Of a stretch of DNA of 64,000 nt, positions 44,395 through 53,391 are shown piece by piece. Every line of letters starts with the position of its first letter. Within the stretch, counting starts at the first letter, position 1. Source of the stretch: Lacibacter cauensis (GTDB taxonomy: Bacteria > Bacteroidota > Bacteroidia > Chitinophagales > Chitinophagaceae). A program made the position numbers and the translations under genes. The notes below the pieces were generated by a model. It was not told the origin of the DNA, did no database searches, and was given only the letters and a program-made list of their open reading frames with translations. The stretch lies in the NCBI RefSeq assembly GCF_007830055.1, contig NZ_VLLE01000003.1, forward strand, positions 558,001-622,000, read 5' to 3'.

Positions 44395-45129
44395 CTATTG
44401 CTCATTCCTCGAACCTTCCAGCATCTTCATCATCTCCTGCATTTCGGGTTCGCTCAAGTAGCGCCATTTACCAACAGCAAGGTTACCTAGCTTGATGTGC
44501 ATAATGCGGATGCGTTTTAAACTCACTACTTCGTAACCAAACACTTCACACATACGACGTATCTGTCGGTTCAATCCTTGTGTAAGAATAATCGAGAATG
44601 TTTTGCTGCTGATGGTACGCACTTTACACGGCAGTGTGGTAGTGCCGAGTATGTGCACACCTTTGCTCATCTTAGCAGCAAAATCGGGAGTAAGTTTTTT
44701 ATCAACCGTCACAATGTATTCTTTCTCGTGTTCGTTCCCTGCACGTAGAATCTTGTTAACGATATCGCCGTTGTTGGTTAGGAAAATCAATCCTTCAGAA
44801 TCTTTATCTAAACGACCAATCGGAAAGATTCGTTTTGGATGATTGATGTAGCGGATGATATTGCTGCGGTCTTTTTCATCCGTTGTGGAAGTAATGTTCA
44901 CCGGTTTATTAAAGGCCATGATAAACCAGTTGTTTTTTGAAGCCGGTTTCACTTTCAGCAGTTCGTCATCAATAAAAACTTTATCGCCGGGATTTACTCT
45001 TGCACCGGGTAACGCTACATTTTCGTTAATGGAAACACGACCTTGTTCAATCAGTTTATCGGCTTCCCGTCGTGAGCAATAACCTGTAGCACTGATGTAT
45101 TTATTGAGGCTTATCTTTTCTTCCGCCAT
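44395..45129 (-). CDS. rluF: 23S rRNA pseudouridine synthase, RluF type
   Basis: A 244-residue RsuA/RluF-family pseudouridine synthase. An S4 RNA-binding domain at about 6-55 contains 'YISATGYCSRREADKLIEQG'. The catalytic domain has IGRLDKDSEGLIFLTNNGD with the nucleophilic Asp, and 'ILTQGLNRQIRRMCEVFGYEV'. The family member (RluF for position 2604 in E. coli) is the best match; RluE/RsuA/RluB are alternatives. A -7 box lies 4 bases from the ATG. Confidence 0.85.
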   Translation of the reverse strand: MAEEKISLNKYISATGYCSRREADKLIEQGRVSINENVALPGARVNPGDKVFIDDELLKVKPASKNNWFIMAFNKPVNITSTTDEKDRSNIIRYINHPKRIFPIGRLDKDSEGLIFLTNNGDIVNKILRAGNEHEKEYIVTVDKKLTPDFAAKMSKGVHILGTTTLPCKVRTISSKTFSIILTQGLNRQIRRMCEVFGYEVVSLKRIRIMHIKLGNLAVGKWRYLSEPEMQEMMKMLEGSRNEQ

Positions 45130-45133
45130 GTAT

Positions 45134-45141
45134 CAAAAATA
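45134..45141 (-). promoter_or_regulatory. Putative -7 box, near-leaderless, of rluF
   Basis: TATTTTTG on the minus strand ends exactly 4 bases (ATAC) before the ATG at 45129. Confidence 0.55.
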
Positions 45142-45233
45142 AGTAAGCATTTTGTTATCAGCGAAAATGTATTAATTGGATTGAAAATTTGATTATTCTT
45201 TTTTATTAGATGATTTTTTTTGAATATTAGTGA

Positions 45234-46004
45234 ATGAAAATGCTTATTGCCATCCCACTTTTACTTTGTAGTCTTTCTCTGGTCGATCTTCCTGACTTAC
45301 GGGATCCTACAATGGTGAAAATTAATGATACTCTTTATGCTGGAATCAGCGAAGTCACTCTTTATCAATGGAAGCTATTCCTATTTGAATCTCAAAAAGG
45401 GACTTCAATGAGTAAGGCAGAGAGGAAATATTTTGAGAGAGATTCTCTTTATTGGAAATCAGTTTCTAGGCGATTTGGTGGTATTCCTTCAGATTACTTT
45501 TTAAATCCGGAATACAGTTGGTGCCCTGTTGTAGGTGTTTCTTATGAAGAAGCCGTAGCATTTTGTGATTGGGTTAATTTGAAAGTTCGTTCTAAATTCA
45601 AAAACGGTTATCAATACACTTACAGATTGCCTTCAGAAAGTGAATGGGAGTATATTGCTTCATGTGAGAATAAACTGGGTAATAATAAGAAGCCCTTGGA
45701 AATTTATAACACCGCTGATAAGGTTATAAGAGAGTCGGTTTTGTCAAGAAAATTTCAACAAAAAAGTTACTGTTGTAATGATGATTTTCGATTACTAAGT
45801 ATTTACGACTCTTACAAGAGTAGTTGTGGCCTTATTCACATAAAGGGTAACGTTTCTGAAATGGTTCAGGAAAAGAACATCGCAAAAGGAGGAAGCTTCA
45901 AACAGACGCTTCTTGAATGCGACTGGTCAAAAAGGCAATCTTATTTAAAGCCTGAATTGTGGGTTGGGTTCAGATATGTTGTGATCAAAAAGGAAAGTAA
46001 ATAA
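45234..46004 (+). CDS. Exported SUMF1/FGE-sulfatase-domain protein, AT-rich
   Basis: A 256-residue protein with signal peptide MKMLIAIPLLLCSLSLVDL. The rest is a formylglycine-generating-enzyme-like fold with 'CPVVGVSYEEAVAFCDWVNL', 'TYRLPSESEWEYIASCENK', 'GNVSEMVQEKNIAKGGSF' and 'WVGFRYVV'. Bacteroidota GldK/GldJ share this fold. The active-site cysteine pair of true FGE is not evident, so it may be structural. Base composition is lower in GC and codon use is unlike the neighbours (AGA, TTA and CTT are frequent), suggesting recent transfer. Confidence 0.8.
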   Translation: MKMLIAIPLLLCSLSLVDLPDLRDPTMVKINDTLYAGISEVTLYQWKLFLFESQKGTSMSKAERKYFERDSLYWKSVSRRFGGIPSDYFLNPEYSWCPVVGVSYEEAVAFCDWVNLKVRSKFKNGYQYTYRLPSESEWEYIASCENKLGNNKKPLEIYNTADKVIRESVLSRKFQQKSYCCNDDFRLLSIYDSYKSSCGLIHIKGNVSEMVQEKNIAKGGSFKQTLLECDWSKRQSYLKPELWVGFRYVVIKKESK

Positions 46005-46005
46005 A

Positions 46006-47013
46006 CTATGCATCCATCACATCTCGTTGCTCCTCTGCCGTTTTCTTGTACGCTTTGTTTACGAGATAAACACCCAGCAACGCAACCAATCCGCCGGTTG
46101 CCAATGGAACAGATATTTTTTCATCAAACAGCAATACACCAAACAACACCGCCACCACAGGATTCACATACGCATATATGCTGGCTTGTTCCGTTGGCAG
46201 ATTTTGCAATGCGTACAAGTAACACACAAAGGCAATCACTGATCCGAACAAAACGAGGTAACCGATAGCAGCCCAAGCCTGCCATGCAATTTGAGTAAAC
46301 GGCGTAAAGTTGGGATCGGTTGTAGATATGCCCAGCAAAGCAGCACCTGCAATCACCATCTGAAAACCTAAACCGAAATAAGGATTAAAATTCGCTGCTT
46401 GTTTTTTGGTGTAGAGCGAACCGAATGCCCATGTCCAGGTTGCAATCAGTGAGATCAAAATACCAAAGCGGAAGTTGGGATCAAAGAAATCCTGAAGGTG
46501 TTCATAGAAGATCACACATACACCAGCAAAACCGATCATTAAACCCAGCAATGCTTTTGCCGGAATTTTTTCTTTTGAACCAAAGAGATTAATGATAACG
46601 ATCCACAACGGAAAGATGGCGCCCATAATGGCGCCAAGTCCCGATGAAATATATTTCAATCCCCATGTGCTGAGCCCGTTGCTTAATACAAAGTTCAGTA
46701 ATGAAAGAATCAGCAATGGAACGAGTTCTTTACCTCTGGGGAATTGTGCGCCCTTTGCAATAAAGAAAATCATGTAGCAAAGTCCTCCAAGCAATTGCCG
46801 CATACCGGAAAGTTGCAATGCAGACGACATGTGCTGCACACCAACTTTTGAAGCGATCCATGTGGTACCCCACAACACACAAACAACTGCCAGTGCAAAC
46901 AATGCTTTTGCCCTTGTTCCTTTTTTATGAATGGTTAAAGGATTGAAGACAGAAAGACTCTTTACAGTGTCAGTTGCTGTTGTAATTGTTTTATTGAAAC
47001 TGGGTTTCTTCAA
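46006..47013 (-). CDS. EamA/DMT-family transporter
   Basis: A protein of 335 residues or fewer with ten predicted helices in two repeated EamA halves: 'LFALAVVCVLWGTTWIASKV' at about 39-58 and 'LVLFGSVIAFVCYLYALQNL' plus 'TEQASIYAYVNPVVAVLFG' in the second half. Such drug/metabolite exporters carry amino acids or other small molecules; the substrate is unknown. The start is uncertain. The frame opens with a TTG at 47013 and a hydrophilic stretch of about 38 residues precedes the first helix. Its stop lies 1 base from the convergent SUMF1 gene. Confidence 0.85.
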   Translation of the reverse strand: MKKPSFNKTITTATDTVKSLSVFNPLTIHKKGTRAKALFALAVVCVLWGTTWIASKVGVQHMSSALQLSGMRQLLGGLCYMIFFIAKGAQFPRGKELVPLLILSLLNFVLSNGLSTWGLKYISSGLGAIMGAIFPLWIVIINLFGSKEKIPAKALLGLMIGFAGVCVIFYEHLQDFFDPNFRFGILISLIATWTWAFGSLYTKKQAANFNPYFGLGFQMVIAGAALLGISTTDPNFTPFTQIAWQAWAAIGYLVLFGSVIAFVCYLYALQNLPTEQASIYAYVNPVVAVLFGVLLFDEKISVPLATGGLVALLGVYLVNKAYKKTAEEQRDVMDA

Positions 47014-47019
47014 AAGTTC

Positions 47020-47091
47020 AATTGATAATTTTATAATGGATAGCTGATAATGATTCCGTACTTATGAATTATCAATTATTCCGATATCCAT
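47020..47091. repeat. Interleaved inverted repeats between EamA gene and purH
   Basis: AATTGATAATT (47020-47030) pairs with AATTATCAATT (47067-47077), and ATGGATA (47036-47042) pairs with TATCCAT (47085-47091). The pairings interleave and reach the purH stop. Confidence 0.5.
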
Positions 47092-48593
47092 TAGTGTTTA
47101 AAGTGCCGCATACCTGTAATTACCATTGCCAGGTTATTTTGTTTACAGTATTCGATTGAATCATTGTCACGGATAGAACCACCCGGCTGAATGAATGCAA
47201 CAATACCTGCTGCATGACCTAACTGCACACAATCATTGAACGGGAAGAACGCATCACTCGCCATCACCGCACCATTCAGATCGAAATTGAATTGTTTTGC
47301 TTTTTCAACAGACTGACGAAGCGAATCGATACGGCTTGTTTGTCCGCAACCTTTACCCACCAGTTGTTTATTCTTCACCAATGCAATGGCATTCGATTTT
47401 AAATGTTTGCAGATGAGGTTGGCAAATGCCAGGTCTTCTTTTTCTGCAGCCGTTGTTTCTCTTCCACCGGCTTCTTTCCATTCGGTGTAATTGCCTTCAT
47501 CTACACCTTGTACCAACACACCGTTGAGAATAGATTTGTATTGCTCTATTACGTTTGGTTGTGCTTTCAGTTGTAACAAGATGCGGTTCTTCTTCGACTT
47601 CAATACTTCCAATGCATCCGCAGCAAACGAAGGAGCGATTAATACTTCAAAGAAAATTTCGTTGATGGCGTCAGCCGTTGCTTTATCAATTTCGCCATTG
47701 CAAACCAACACACCACCAAATGCACTTTCGTTATCGCCTGCAAGTGCGGTATCCCAGCTGTCTTTTACTGTTGCACGTTGCGCCACACCACATACATTGG
47801 TGTGTTTGATGATAGCGAACGTAGTTTCTGTAAATTCTTTGATGAGTTGCACCGCTGCATCCACATCAACCAGGTTATTGTATGAAAGTTCTTTACCGTT
47901 TAATTGGGTAAACAGTTCATCAAGGTTGCCGAAGAAACGTGCACTTTGATGAGGGTTCTCACCATAACGCATGATCTTTTCATCTTTGTTGAAAGGTGTT
48001 TCAACAGCGGATTGATGGAAGTAGTTGCTGATAGCAGTGTCGTATGCAGTACACACATCAAATGCTTTGATGGCAAACGCACGACGTTGTTCATAAGTTG
48101 TTGAACCGTTTTGCTCACGCAGAATATTTTCCAACACGGCATATTCTTTCTTCGCTGCCAATACCACTACGTCTTTATGATTTTTTGCACCGGCACGGAT
48201 CATCGATGGTCCGCCGATATCAATTTTTTCAATGATTGCTTTTTCATCGGTTGTTGAAGCAACCGTTTCTTCAAACGGATACAGATCAACAATCACCAGA
48301 TCCATTTCAGGGATATTGTATTGGTTCATTTCAGCTAAATGCTGTTCATCGTCACGCTTGCCGAGGATACCGCCGAATACAGAAGGGTGCAATGTTTTTA
48401 CTCGGCCACCCAAAATAGAAGGGTAGCTGGTTAAATTTTCAACAGGCACTACCGGAACGCCGAGTTTTTCAATAAACTGCTGGGTGCCGCCGGTTGAATA
48501 AATGGTTACATTTTGCTCGTGGAGGAGCTTTACCAATGAATCAAGACCGTCTTTGTAAAAAACTGAGATGAGTGCCGATTGAATTTTCTTCAT
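47091..48593 (-). CDS. purH: Bifunctional AICAR transformylase/IMP cyclohydrolase
   Basis: PurH catalyses the last two steps of IMP synthesis. The product has 500 residues starting MKKIQSALISVFYKDGLDSL. The N-terminal MGS-like cyclohydrolase domain (1-150) has 'TIYSTGGTQQFIEKLG' and 'GGRVKTLHPSVFGGILGKRD'. The AICAR transformylase part contains 'MRYGENPHQSARFF' and 'FAIIKHTNVCGVAQ', then 'AVMASDAFFPFNDCVQLGHA'. The ATG at 48591-48593 is chosen over an upstream in-frame codon. Confidence 0.97.
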   Translation of the reverse strand: MKKIQSALISVFYKDGLDSLVKLLHEQNVTIYSTGGTQQFIEKLGVPVVPVENLTSYPSILGGRVKTLHPSVFGGILGKRDDEQHLAEMNQYNIPEMDLVIVDLYPFEETVASTTDEKAIIEKIDIGGPSMIRAGAKNHKDVVVLAAKKEYAVLENILREQNGSTTYEQRRAFAIKAFDVCTAYDTAISNYFHQSAVETPFNKDEKIMRYGENPHQSARFFGNLDELFTQLNGKELSYNNLVDVDAAVQLIKEFTETTFAIIKHTNVCGVAQRATVKDSWDTALAGDNESAFGGVLVCNGEIDKATADAINEIFFEVLIAPSFAADALEVLKSKKNRILLQLKAQPNVIEQYKSILNGVLVQGVDEGNYTEWKEAGGRETTAAEKEDLAFANLICKHLKSNAIALVKNKQLVGKGCGQTSRIDSLRQSVEKAKQFNFDLNGAVMASDAFFPFNDCVQLGHAAGIVAFIQPGGSIRDNDSIEYCKQNNLAMVITGMRHFKH

Positions 48594-48610
48594 AAATGTG
48601 ATTGATTTTG

Positions 48611-48680
48611 GCCACAAAGGCACTTAAGTCACGAAGCGGCACGAAGAAAAGAATGTGCCGGAGCTTGAGTTCTTTGTGGC
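48611..48680. repeat. GCCACAAAG dispersed inverted repeat upstream of purH
   Basis: GCCACAAAG (48611-48619) and CTTTGTGGC (48672-48680) pair around a 52-base centre with CACGAAG-type near-repeats. It lies between purH and comEC. Confidence 0.5.
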
Positions 48681-48710
48681 AAGACTTTAAGAAGGCGCAA
48701 AGGTAAGCCT

Positions 48711-50774
48711 CTACAGGTTCATCACAAAAGCGCCCTGCTCACTTGTGCAGAAATAGTTAATGCCGAGCTTTTCGCAATCGGCTTTCCAGTATTTCAGCTT
48801 CCATTGCGGGTTGGAACTGTCGAACACCAGCAGCTTACAGTTGATTGTTTTCTGTAATTGGTTGAGGTAGAGTTTGGGATTTTGGGAGATGATCACCACA
48901 TCGGCAGTAATCTTTTTAGTAGAATCGTAGCGGTATGATTGGTTGATGTGAAGGATGGTTTTATGGTTGATGGTCCACACTTTGTTTGTGTTGAGGTTTG
49001 GCTGATGATAGGTGCGGTGTGCAATGCGGGAAGGTTTGAGGTGAAAGTTGCGCAGGAAACCATCCTGCAGCAAAACAGAATCGCCGGCGAAGTAATATTG
49101 ATCGCCCAGCATAAAATCGATCGCTGTGTGCTGCGATAAATTGTACACCACCAGTTTTTGTTGCTGTATTGTCTGGTAACGGTAGAACGATTGCACTGCA
49201 AAGAAGCAAACGATGCAGCCGAGCAGCCAACGCAATGCAGTTTTATTTTTTTCAATGAGCCAGATGCCTGCTGCTGTTATGATGGCGTACAGTAAAATGG
49301 TTTGAACAGGTGCATGTTGAATACCATCCACTACTGCAAACGTAAAATGATCGACCCAGAGAATAAACTGGTTCATGATCCAGAGCATTTTTGTAATGAG
49401 CCAACCAGTTGCATTCGCCAGTACAGTAATTGGTGAAACGAGCATTAAAAAGATCAAGACATACAAAACCAAACTCGATAACGGTACAGCAATTAAGTTG
49501 GTGATGAGAAACAATGTGGGAGCCTGGTGAAAATGATACATGCAAAGCGGTAGCGTTAATATTTGTGCAGATAGGGTTAATGCATTCAGCTTCCACAATC
49601 CATCGAGTAATTTATTTTGAATTGCAAACCAGTTGTAGATGGGTTTCATAAAGAGTACAATACTCAATACAGCTGCATAGGATAACTGAAAGCCAACATC
49701 CCACAACAAAAATGGATTAAAGAGTAAGAGTGCAACTGCAGATGCCGCCATGCTGTTGTAAATATTTCCTTTACGGTCGAGCAGTTCTGCACCAATAATT
49801 ACGGTGAACATGATTACTGCTCTTAATACCGATGCACTGGCGCCTGTTAATAAACTGAACAACCAAAGCAACACAATTACCAGAATGGCCCGGATGAGTT
49901 TCATGCGCCTGTTGCGGTTGAACCGTTTGAACAGGAACATGAGCAAACCATAGATCAATCCAAGATGCATACCACTTACTGCAATAATGTGTACCACGCC
50001 GGTGTTGCTGTATGCCTGTACCAAGTCTCTGTCAAGATCATCACGATAACCAATGAGCAACGCTTCGGCTATGCTTTGCTCCATATCGCCGGCTACATGT
50101 TTGCGGATGGTTTGCAGAATATAACTCCGTGCATTGTACATCGTTTTCCAGAAGAACGCTGTTTGCTGTTGCGGTAACTTGTTATACTCGTTTGATTTGA
50201 CAAAGAGCTGATGAGTGATGCCGTTGAACAACGCATAACGCTTATAATCGAACCCGCCGGGATTACCTGCATTTTTTATTTCCTGTAAGTTGCTGCGTAC
50301 AAGAATCACATCACCATATTGTAAAGAAGGCGCAATACTATCCTTGCGGAAATAGATCATCGCCCTGCCTTTTACCTTTCTTGCTTTTTGTTGATGATAG
50401 ACAACACTGATTTCACTAAGTGCTTTGTATGTTTTCTCACGCTCACTTAATGGTTCGAGTAAACGCAGTTGTACCACATTGCCTTCTTTGTAAAAATGCC
50501 CGGCCCAGTTTGGTTGATGGGGTAGTTGATTGAACCAGTTTAATGCGATACCGAATGCAATAAAAAGAATATTGAAAGTAATGCCATTGACCCAGCCATG
50601 ATAAAATTTGTTGCGCTGGCCACTAAACTGAAAAAAGAGATAAACAGGAAGAGCAATTACTGCAGCTATTAAAGCTATTTGCCAATGCAAAGAAAAATAC
50701 CAGCCACCTAAAATACCTGCACTGAGCGGAACGAAGATGCGGAGGAAAGGGATGTTTTTCCAGAAGGGGATCAT
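48711..50774 (-). CDS. ComEC/Rec2-family DNA uptake channel
   Basis: A 687-residue protein with about ten membrane helices. An N-terminal OB-like DUF4131 part has 'AMIYFRKDSIAPSLQYGDVI'. The central Competence domain has 'NTGVVHIIAVSGMHLGLIYG' and 'LTGASASVLRAVIMFTVII'. The C-terminal about 170 residues recall a metallo-beta-lactamase fold but lack its HxHxDH metal ligands. ComEC imports single-stranded DNA in transformation. The shortened C-terminus is also seen in other Bacteroidota (recalled). No other competence gene is adjacent. Confidence 0.9.
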   Translation of the reverse strand: MIPFWKNIPFLRIFVPLSAGILGGWYFSLHWQIALIAAVIALPVYLFFQFSGQRNKFYHGWVNGITFNILFIAFGIALNWFNQLPHQPNWAGHFYKEGNVVQLRLLEPLSEREKTYKALSEISVVYHQQKARKVKGRAMIYFRKDSIAPSLQYGDVILVRSNLQEIKNAGNPGGFDYKRYALFNGITHQLFVKSNEYNKLPQQQTAFFWKTMYNARSYILQTIRKHVAGDMEQSIAEALLIGYRDDLDRDLVQAYSNTGVVHIIAVSGMHLGLIYGLLMFLFKRFNRNRRMKLIRAILVIVLLWLFSLLTGASASVLRAVIMFTVIIGAELLDRKGNIYNSMAASAVALLLFNPFLLWDVGFQLSYAAVLSIVLFMKPIYNWFAIQNKLLDGLWKLNALTLSAQILTLPLCMYHFHQAPTLFLITNLIAVPLSSLVLYVLIFLMLVSPITVLANATGWLITKMLWIMNQFILWVDHFTFAVVDGIQHAPVQTILLYAIITAAGIWLIEKNKTALRWLLGCIVCFFAVQSFYRYQTIQQQKLVVYNLSQHTAIDFMLGDQYYFAGDSVLLQDGFLRNFHLKPSRIAHRTYHQPNLNTNKVWTINHKTILHINQSYRYDSTKKITADVVIISQNPKLYLNQLQKTINCKLLVFDSSNPQWKLKYWKADCEKLGINYFCTSEQGAFVMNL

Positions 50775-50833
50775 GGGTGTTAGCTGCTTTACAGTAAGAT
50801 AAAAACAGCAGGTTAGAAATGCAAGTGGTTGCT

Positions 50834-50888
50834 CACGGATTTCTCAGATAAGCACGGATTTTTTCTTTGTATCTCCGTGTAATCTCCG
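50834..50888. repeat. ATCCGTG/CACGGAT family repeat upstream of comEC
   Basis: Two CACGGATT units, then CTCCGTGTAATCTCCG, the reverse type, are spaced about 35 bases apart. It is the same family as 56445-56528 and 57621-57705. Confidence 0.45.
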
Positions 50889-50923
50889 CCTGCATGGCTT
50901 ACGGCGGACAGGAGTGAGAGATA

Positions 50924-51397
50924 TTATTCCCCTAATAAATTTTTCAAAAATGCTATTTGACCTAAATGATAAATATTATGCTGTATCAATCCATTGAGCA
51001 GGAAACGAAAATTGTATTCACGGTAATCAACCATTTCATTTAGGAAAGCATCGTCTTTTGTTTGCAGTTCGGCAACGAGTTGTTTGTGTAGCTGTTCAAA
51101 CTCATCCAATGCTTTTGCCCATGTATGTACTTTCGGATCAATGATGCGCCAATCCATTTCTTCTGCAGTTTTTAAATCGTAATCCTGTTTCTTTTGCACA
51201 CGGCTTAATGTAAACTCCGCCCAGGTGATCATGTGATACAATATTTCAATAGCTGCATGCGAGTTCTTGGGATTGATATACACAACTGCCGGATGAATTT
51301 TCCGCAGCATGGGCATCACTGCTTCGCCATACCAGGGCTGGCCGGTTAACACTCGTTCGAGGTTTGTGATGATCGATTGTACTTCTTTGTTGTTCAT
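50924..51397 (-). CDS. DinB-like four-helix protein
   Basis: A 157-residue soluble helical protein with the DinB/YfiT metal-binding histidines in 'ILYHMITWAEF' (about 53-63) and 'GLIQHNIYHLGQIAFLK' (about 136-152). DinB-superfamily proteins include thiol-dependent transferases and many of unknown role. It sits alone between comEC and the carB block, with the 13-bp repeat copy just upstream. Confidence 0.85.
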   Translation of the reverse strand: MNNKEVQSIITNLERVLTGQPWYGEAVMPMLRKIHPAVVYINPKNSHAAIEILYHMITWAEFTLSRVQKKQDYDLKTAEEMDWRIIDPKVHTWAKALDEFEQLHKQLVAELQTKDDAFLNEMVDYREYNFRFLLNGLIQHNIYHLGQIAFLKNLLGE

Positions 51398-51440
51398 TTT
51401 TCTAAGTTAAGAAGAATAGCTGCGTTTTGCAATGAAGTAT

Positions 51441-51453
51441 AAGAGTGCGACGC
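51441..51453. repeat. 13-bp repeat copy outside carB2 end
   Basis: AAGAGTGCGACGC; the exact reverse complement is at 59540-59552, on the far side of the carB block. Confidence 0.45.
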
Positions 51454-51502
51454 AACAGTTGATGCTATGAAATGCTGCAGCTGGTATCAAAAAAAATAGA
51501 GA

Positions 51503-51557
51503 GCCGGAAAGACGGGAAGGCAGTAAGTTTTTCTTTTCGTCTTTCCGCCTTCCCGGC
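51503..51557. repeat. GCCGGAAAGACGGGAAGGC inverted repeat
   Basis: The left arm GCCGGAAAGACGGGAAGGC and the right arm GTCTTTCCGCCTTCCCGGC pair well after a short offset. It is of the purine-rich family seen at 2681 and 15988 and lies just past the carB2 terminator. Confidence 0.5.
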
Positions 51558-51567
51558 AGCAATAAAA

Positions 51568-51590
51568 AACTCCGCAACAAGTGCGGAGTT
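51568..51590 (-). terminator. Intrinsic terminator after carB C-terminal half
   Basis: AACTCCGCA/TGCGGAGTT form a 9-bp stem across ACAAG. Read on the minus strand it is followed by TTTTTTATT. It lies only 7 bases past the stop. Confidence 0.88.
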
Positions 51591-51596
51591 GAAAAT

Positions 51597-52790
51597 TTAT
51601 TTACTGAGATACATGCTTCTGTCTTTATACAACTGACGGAAGTAAGGATCACGCAGATTTTTAATAAAACGGATGGCTTCACCCGTACTCTTCATTTCAG
51701 GTCCAAGCTCTTTGTTTACGTTCGGGAATTTGCTGAAGCTGAACACCGGTTCTTTAATGGCGTAACCTGTGAGCTTTTTCTCAAATGTAAAGTCGGTGAG
51801 TTTGTTTACACCCATCATTACTTTGGTAGCAATGTTGAGGTAAGGGATCTGGTAGGCCTTTGCAATGAACGGCGTAGTACGGCTGGCACGTGGGTTGGCT
51901 TCAATTACATACACTTTGCCATCTTTAATCGCAAACTGAATGTTGATGAGACCTTGTATTTTCAATGCTTTCGCAATTTTCTTTGCGTACTCTTCCATGG
52001 TTGCAACAACCAGCGGCGTAAGGTTGAACTCAGGTAACACAGCATGACTATCGCCACTGTGGATACCGGCCGGCTCAATATGTTCCATTACACCCATTAC
52101 GTGGAAATTTTCACCATCGTAAATGGCATCAATTTCGGCTTCCTGGCAACGATCGAGGAAATGATCGATGAGGATTTTATTGCCGGGCAAATGTTTGATG
52201 AGGCTTAATACCGCACTTTCCAGCTCGGTTTCGTTAATAACGATCCGCATACGCTGACCGCCCAATACATAACTGGGACGAACCAGTACAGGATAACCCA
52301 CTTCTTTCGCTACCTCAATGGCATCGTCGGTAGTGTAGGCTGTACCGTATTTTGGATAAGGAATCTCCAGTTCTTTCAACAGATCGCTGAAACGGCCACG
52401 ATCTTCGGCAATATCCATACTGTCGAAGGAAGAACCGATGATGCGGATTCCTTTTTCGTGCAGACGTTTTGCGAGCTTGAGCGCTGTTTGTCCGCCCAAC
52501 TGTACGATGACGCCGTAAGGTTGTTCCAGCTCAATAATTTCCCAGAGATGTTCCCAGTTCACCGGTTCGAAATACAGCTTGTCAGCCATATCGAAGTCGG
52601 TACTAACCGTTTCGGGGTTACAGTTCACCATGATTGCCTCGTAGCCACATTCTTTGATGGCGAGCAAACCATGTACACAGCAGTAGTCGAACTCGATACC
52701 CTGACCGATACGGTTGGGGCCACTGCCGAGAACAATAATTTTTTTACGTTGAGATGGAATGGATTCGTTGTGAAGGATCGTATTTGCCAT
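51597..52790 (-). CDS. carB: Carbamoyl-phosphate synthase large subunit, C-terminal half (split gene)
   Basis: A 397-residue protein equal to the second ATP-grasp (carbamoyl-phosphate) half of CarB. It starts MANTILHNESIPSQRKK and then IIVLGSGPNRIGQGIEFDYC, exactly where a full-length CarB crosses into its second half. It keeps 'MVNCNPETVSTDFDMADKLY', 'VIVQLGGQTALKLAKRL', 'RPSYVLGGQRMRIV' and 'NVQFAIKDGKVYVIEANPRA', and ends DRSMYLSK. The allosteric MGS-like domain of E. coli CarB is absent, as in other Bacteroidota CarB (recalled). A -7 box lies 7 bases upstream. The N-terminal half is 5 kb away at 57778-59424. Confidence 0.93.
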   Translation of the reverse strand: MANTILHNESIPSQRKKIIVLGSGPNRIGQGIEFDYCCVHGLLAIKECGYEAIMVNCNPETVSTDFDMADKLYFEPVNWEHLWEIIELEQPYGVIVQLGGQTALKLAKRLHEKGIRIIGSSFDSMDIAEDRGRFSDLLKELEIPYPKYGTAYTTDDAIEVAKEVGYPVLVRPSYVLGGQRMRIVINETELESAVLSLIKHLPGNKILIDHFLDRCQEAEIDAIYDGENFHVMGVMEHIEPAGIHSGDSHAVLPEFNLTPLVVATMEEYAKKIAKALKIQGLINIQFAIKDGKVYVIEANPRASRTTPFIAKAYQIPYLNIATKVMMGVNKLTDFTFEKKLTGYAIKEPVFSFSKFPNVNKELGPEMKSTGEAIRFIKNLRDPYFRQLYKDRSMYLSK

Positions 52791-52797
52791 TGCGGTG

Positions 52798-52805
52798 CAA
52801 ATGTA
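52798..52805 (-). promoter_or_regulatory. Putative -7 box of carB C-terminal half
   Basis: TACATTTG on the minus strand ends 7 bases before the ATG at 52790, indicating independent expression of this half. Confidence 0.55.
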
Positions 52806-52876
52806 CGGTTACAGGAAAAATTTTGAGGGATTTTTTCACCCAAATTTTGGCCGATTTTACTAACAGTTATGAGTTG

Positions 52877-53236
52877 TCAGAAGGGTTGCTCCAGGTCTTG
52901 CTTGTTGTACAGGTGATTACGGCTGTTGAACAGCGATTGTTGAGCACCGGCTTTTTTTACAAACTGGGTTTTACCCAGCAGCCGCATGAGGAGTGCAATG
53001 GGCGTAAGAATCACGAAAAAAATAATACTTAACAGGATGCGGCTATTGATATAACCCAGCACTTTGGCTAAAAGCATCCAGCCCAGGTGAATGTATTCGC
53101 CAACAGGCCCGACAATAAAACCAATGGTGCTGATGCCGACAGGAATGAGCATCCACTCTTTTTTAAACAAAAGAAAGAATACGCCAAAACCGAGTGCAAT
53201 AACAAGCAGTGAAGTATGTTTTGCCTTCCACTTCAT
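52877..53236 (-). CDS. SxtJ-like membrane protein
   Basis: A 119-residue protein with hydrophobic segments at about residues 8-24, 30-47 and 68-88. It starts MKWKAKHTSLLVIALGFGVF and includes 'EWMLIPVGISTIGFIVGPVG' and 'HLGWMLLAKVLGYINSRILL'. The pattern matches SxtJ, a protein of unknown function that follows the carbamoyltransferase SxtI in cyanobacterial saxitoxin clusters (recalled, not searched). The start overlaps the preceding DUF5989 stop (TAATG), so translation is coupled. It probably lies in the inner membrane and may tether the carbamoyltransferase (inference). Confidence 0.8.
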   Translation of the reverse strand: MKWKAKHTSLLVIALGFGVFFLLFKKEWMLIPVGISTIGFIVGPVGEYIHLGWMLLAKVLGYINSRILLSIIFFVILTPIALLMRLLGKTQFVKKAGAQQSLFNSRNHLYNKQDLEQPF

Positions 53237-53388
53237 TAAAATAAGGAGTAGATAAATGGTGCAACGGCAGAACTACCGCCGAAAATGAGCAATACGCCCA
53301 GCAAGAGCATAACAATAATAATCGGGGCCAACCACCATTTCTTGCGCACTTTTAAAAAGGCCCACATGTCTTTTAAGAATTCGAGCAT
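53236..53388 (-). CDS. 50-residue DUF5989 (SxtK-like) membrane protein
   Basis: ATG at 53386-53388, TAA at 53236-53238. It encodes MLEFLKDMWAFLKVRKKWWL, then a hydrophobic helix and SSAVAPFIYSLF. An amphipathic basic start, one membrane helix and the ending AVAPFIY-LF are the marks of DUF5989, the family of SxtK in saxitoxin clusters and a frequent neighbour of carbamoyltransferases (recalled). It starts 3 bases after the SGNH gene and its stop overlaps the SxtJ-like start. Its function is unknown. Confidence 0.85.
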   Translation of the reverse strand: MLEFLKDMWAFLKVRKKWWLAPIIIVMLLLGVLLIFGGSSAVAPFIYSLF

Positions 53389-53391
53389 AGT

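Noticed and set aside
51597-52790. carB C-terminal half as a pseudogene fragment
   Set aside because: It has a proper start, promoter box, intact ATP-grasp motifs, the normal family end MYLSK and a terminator.
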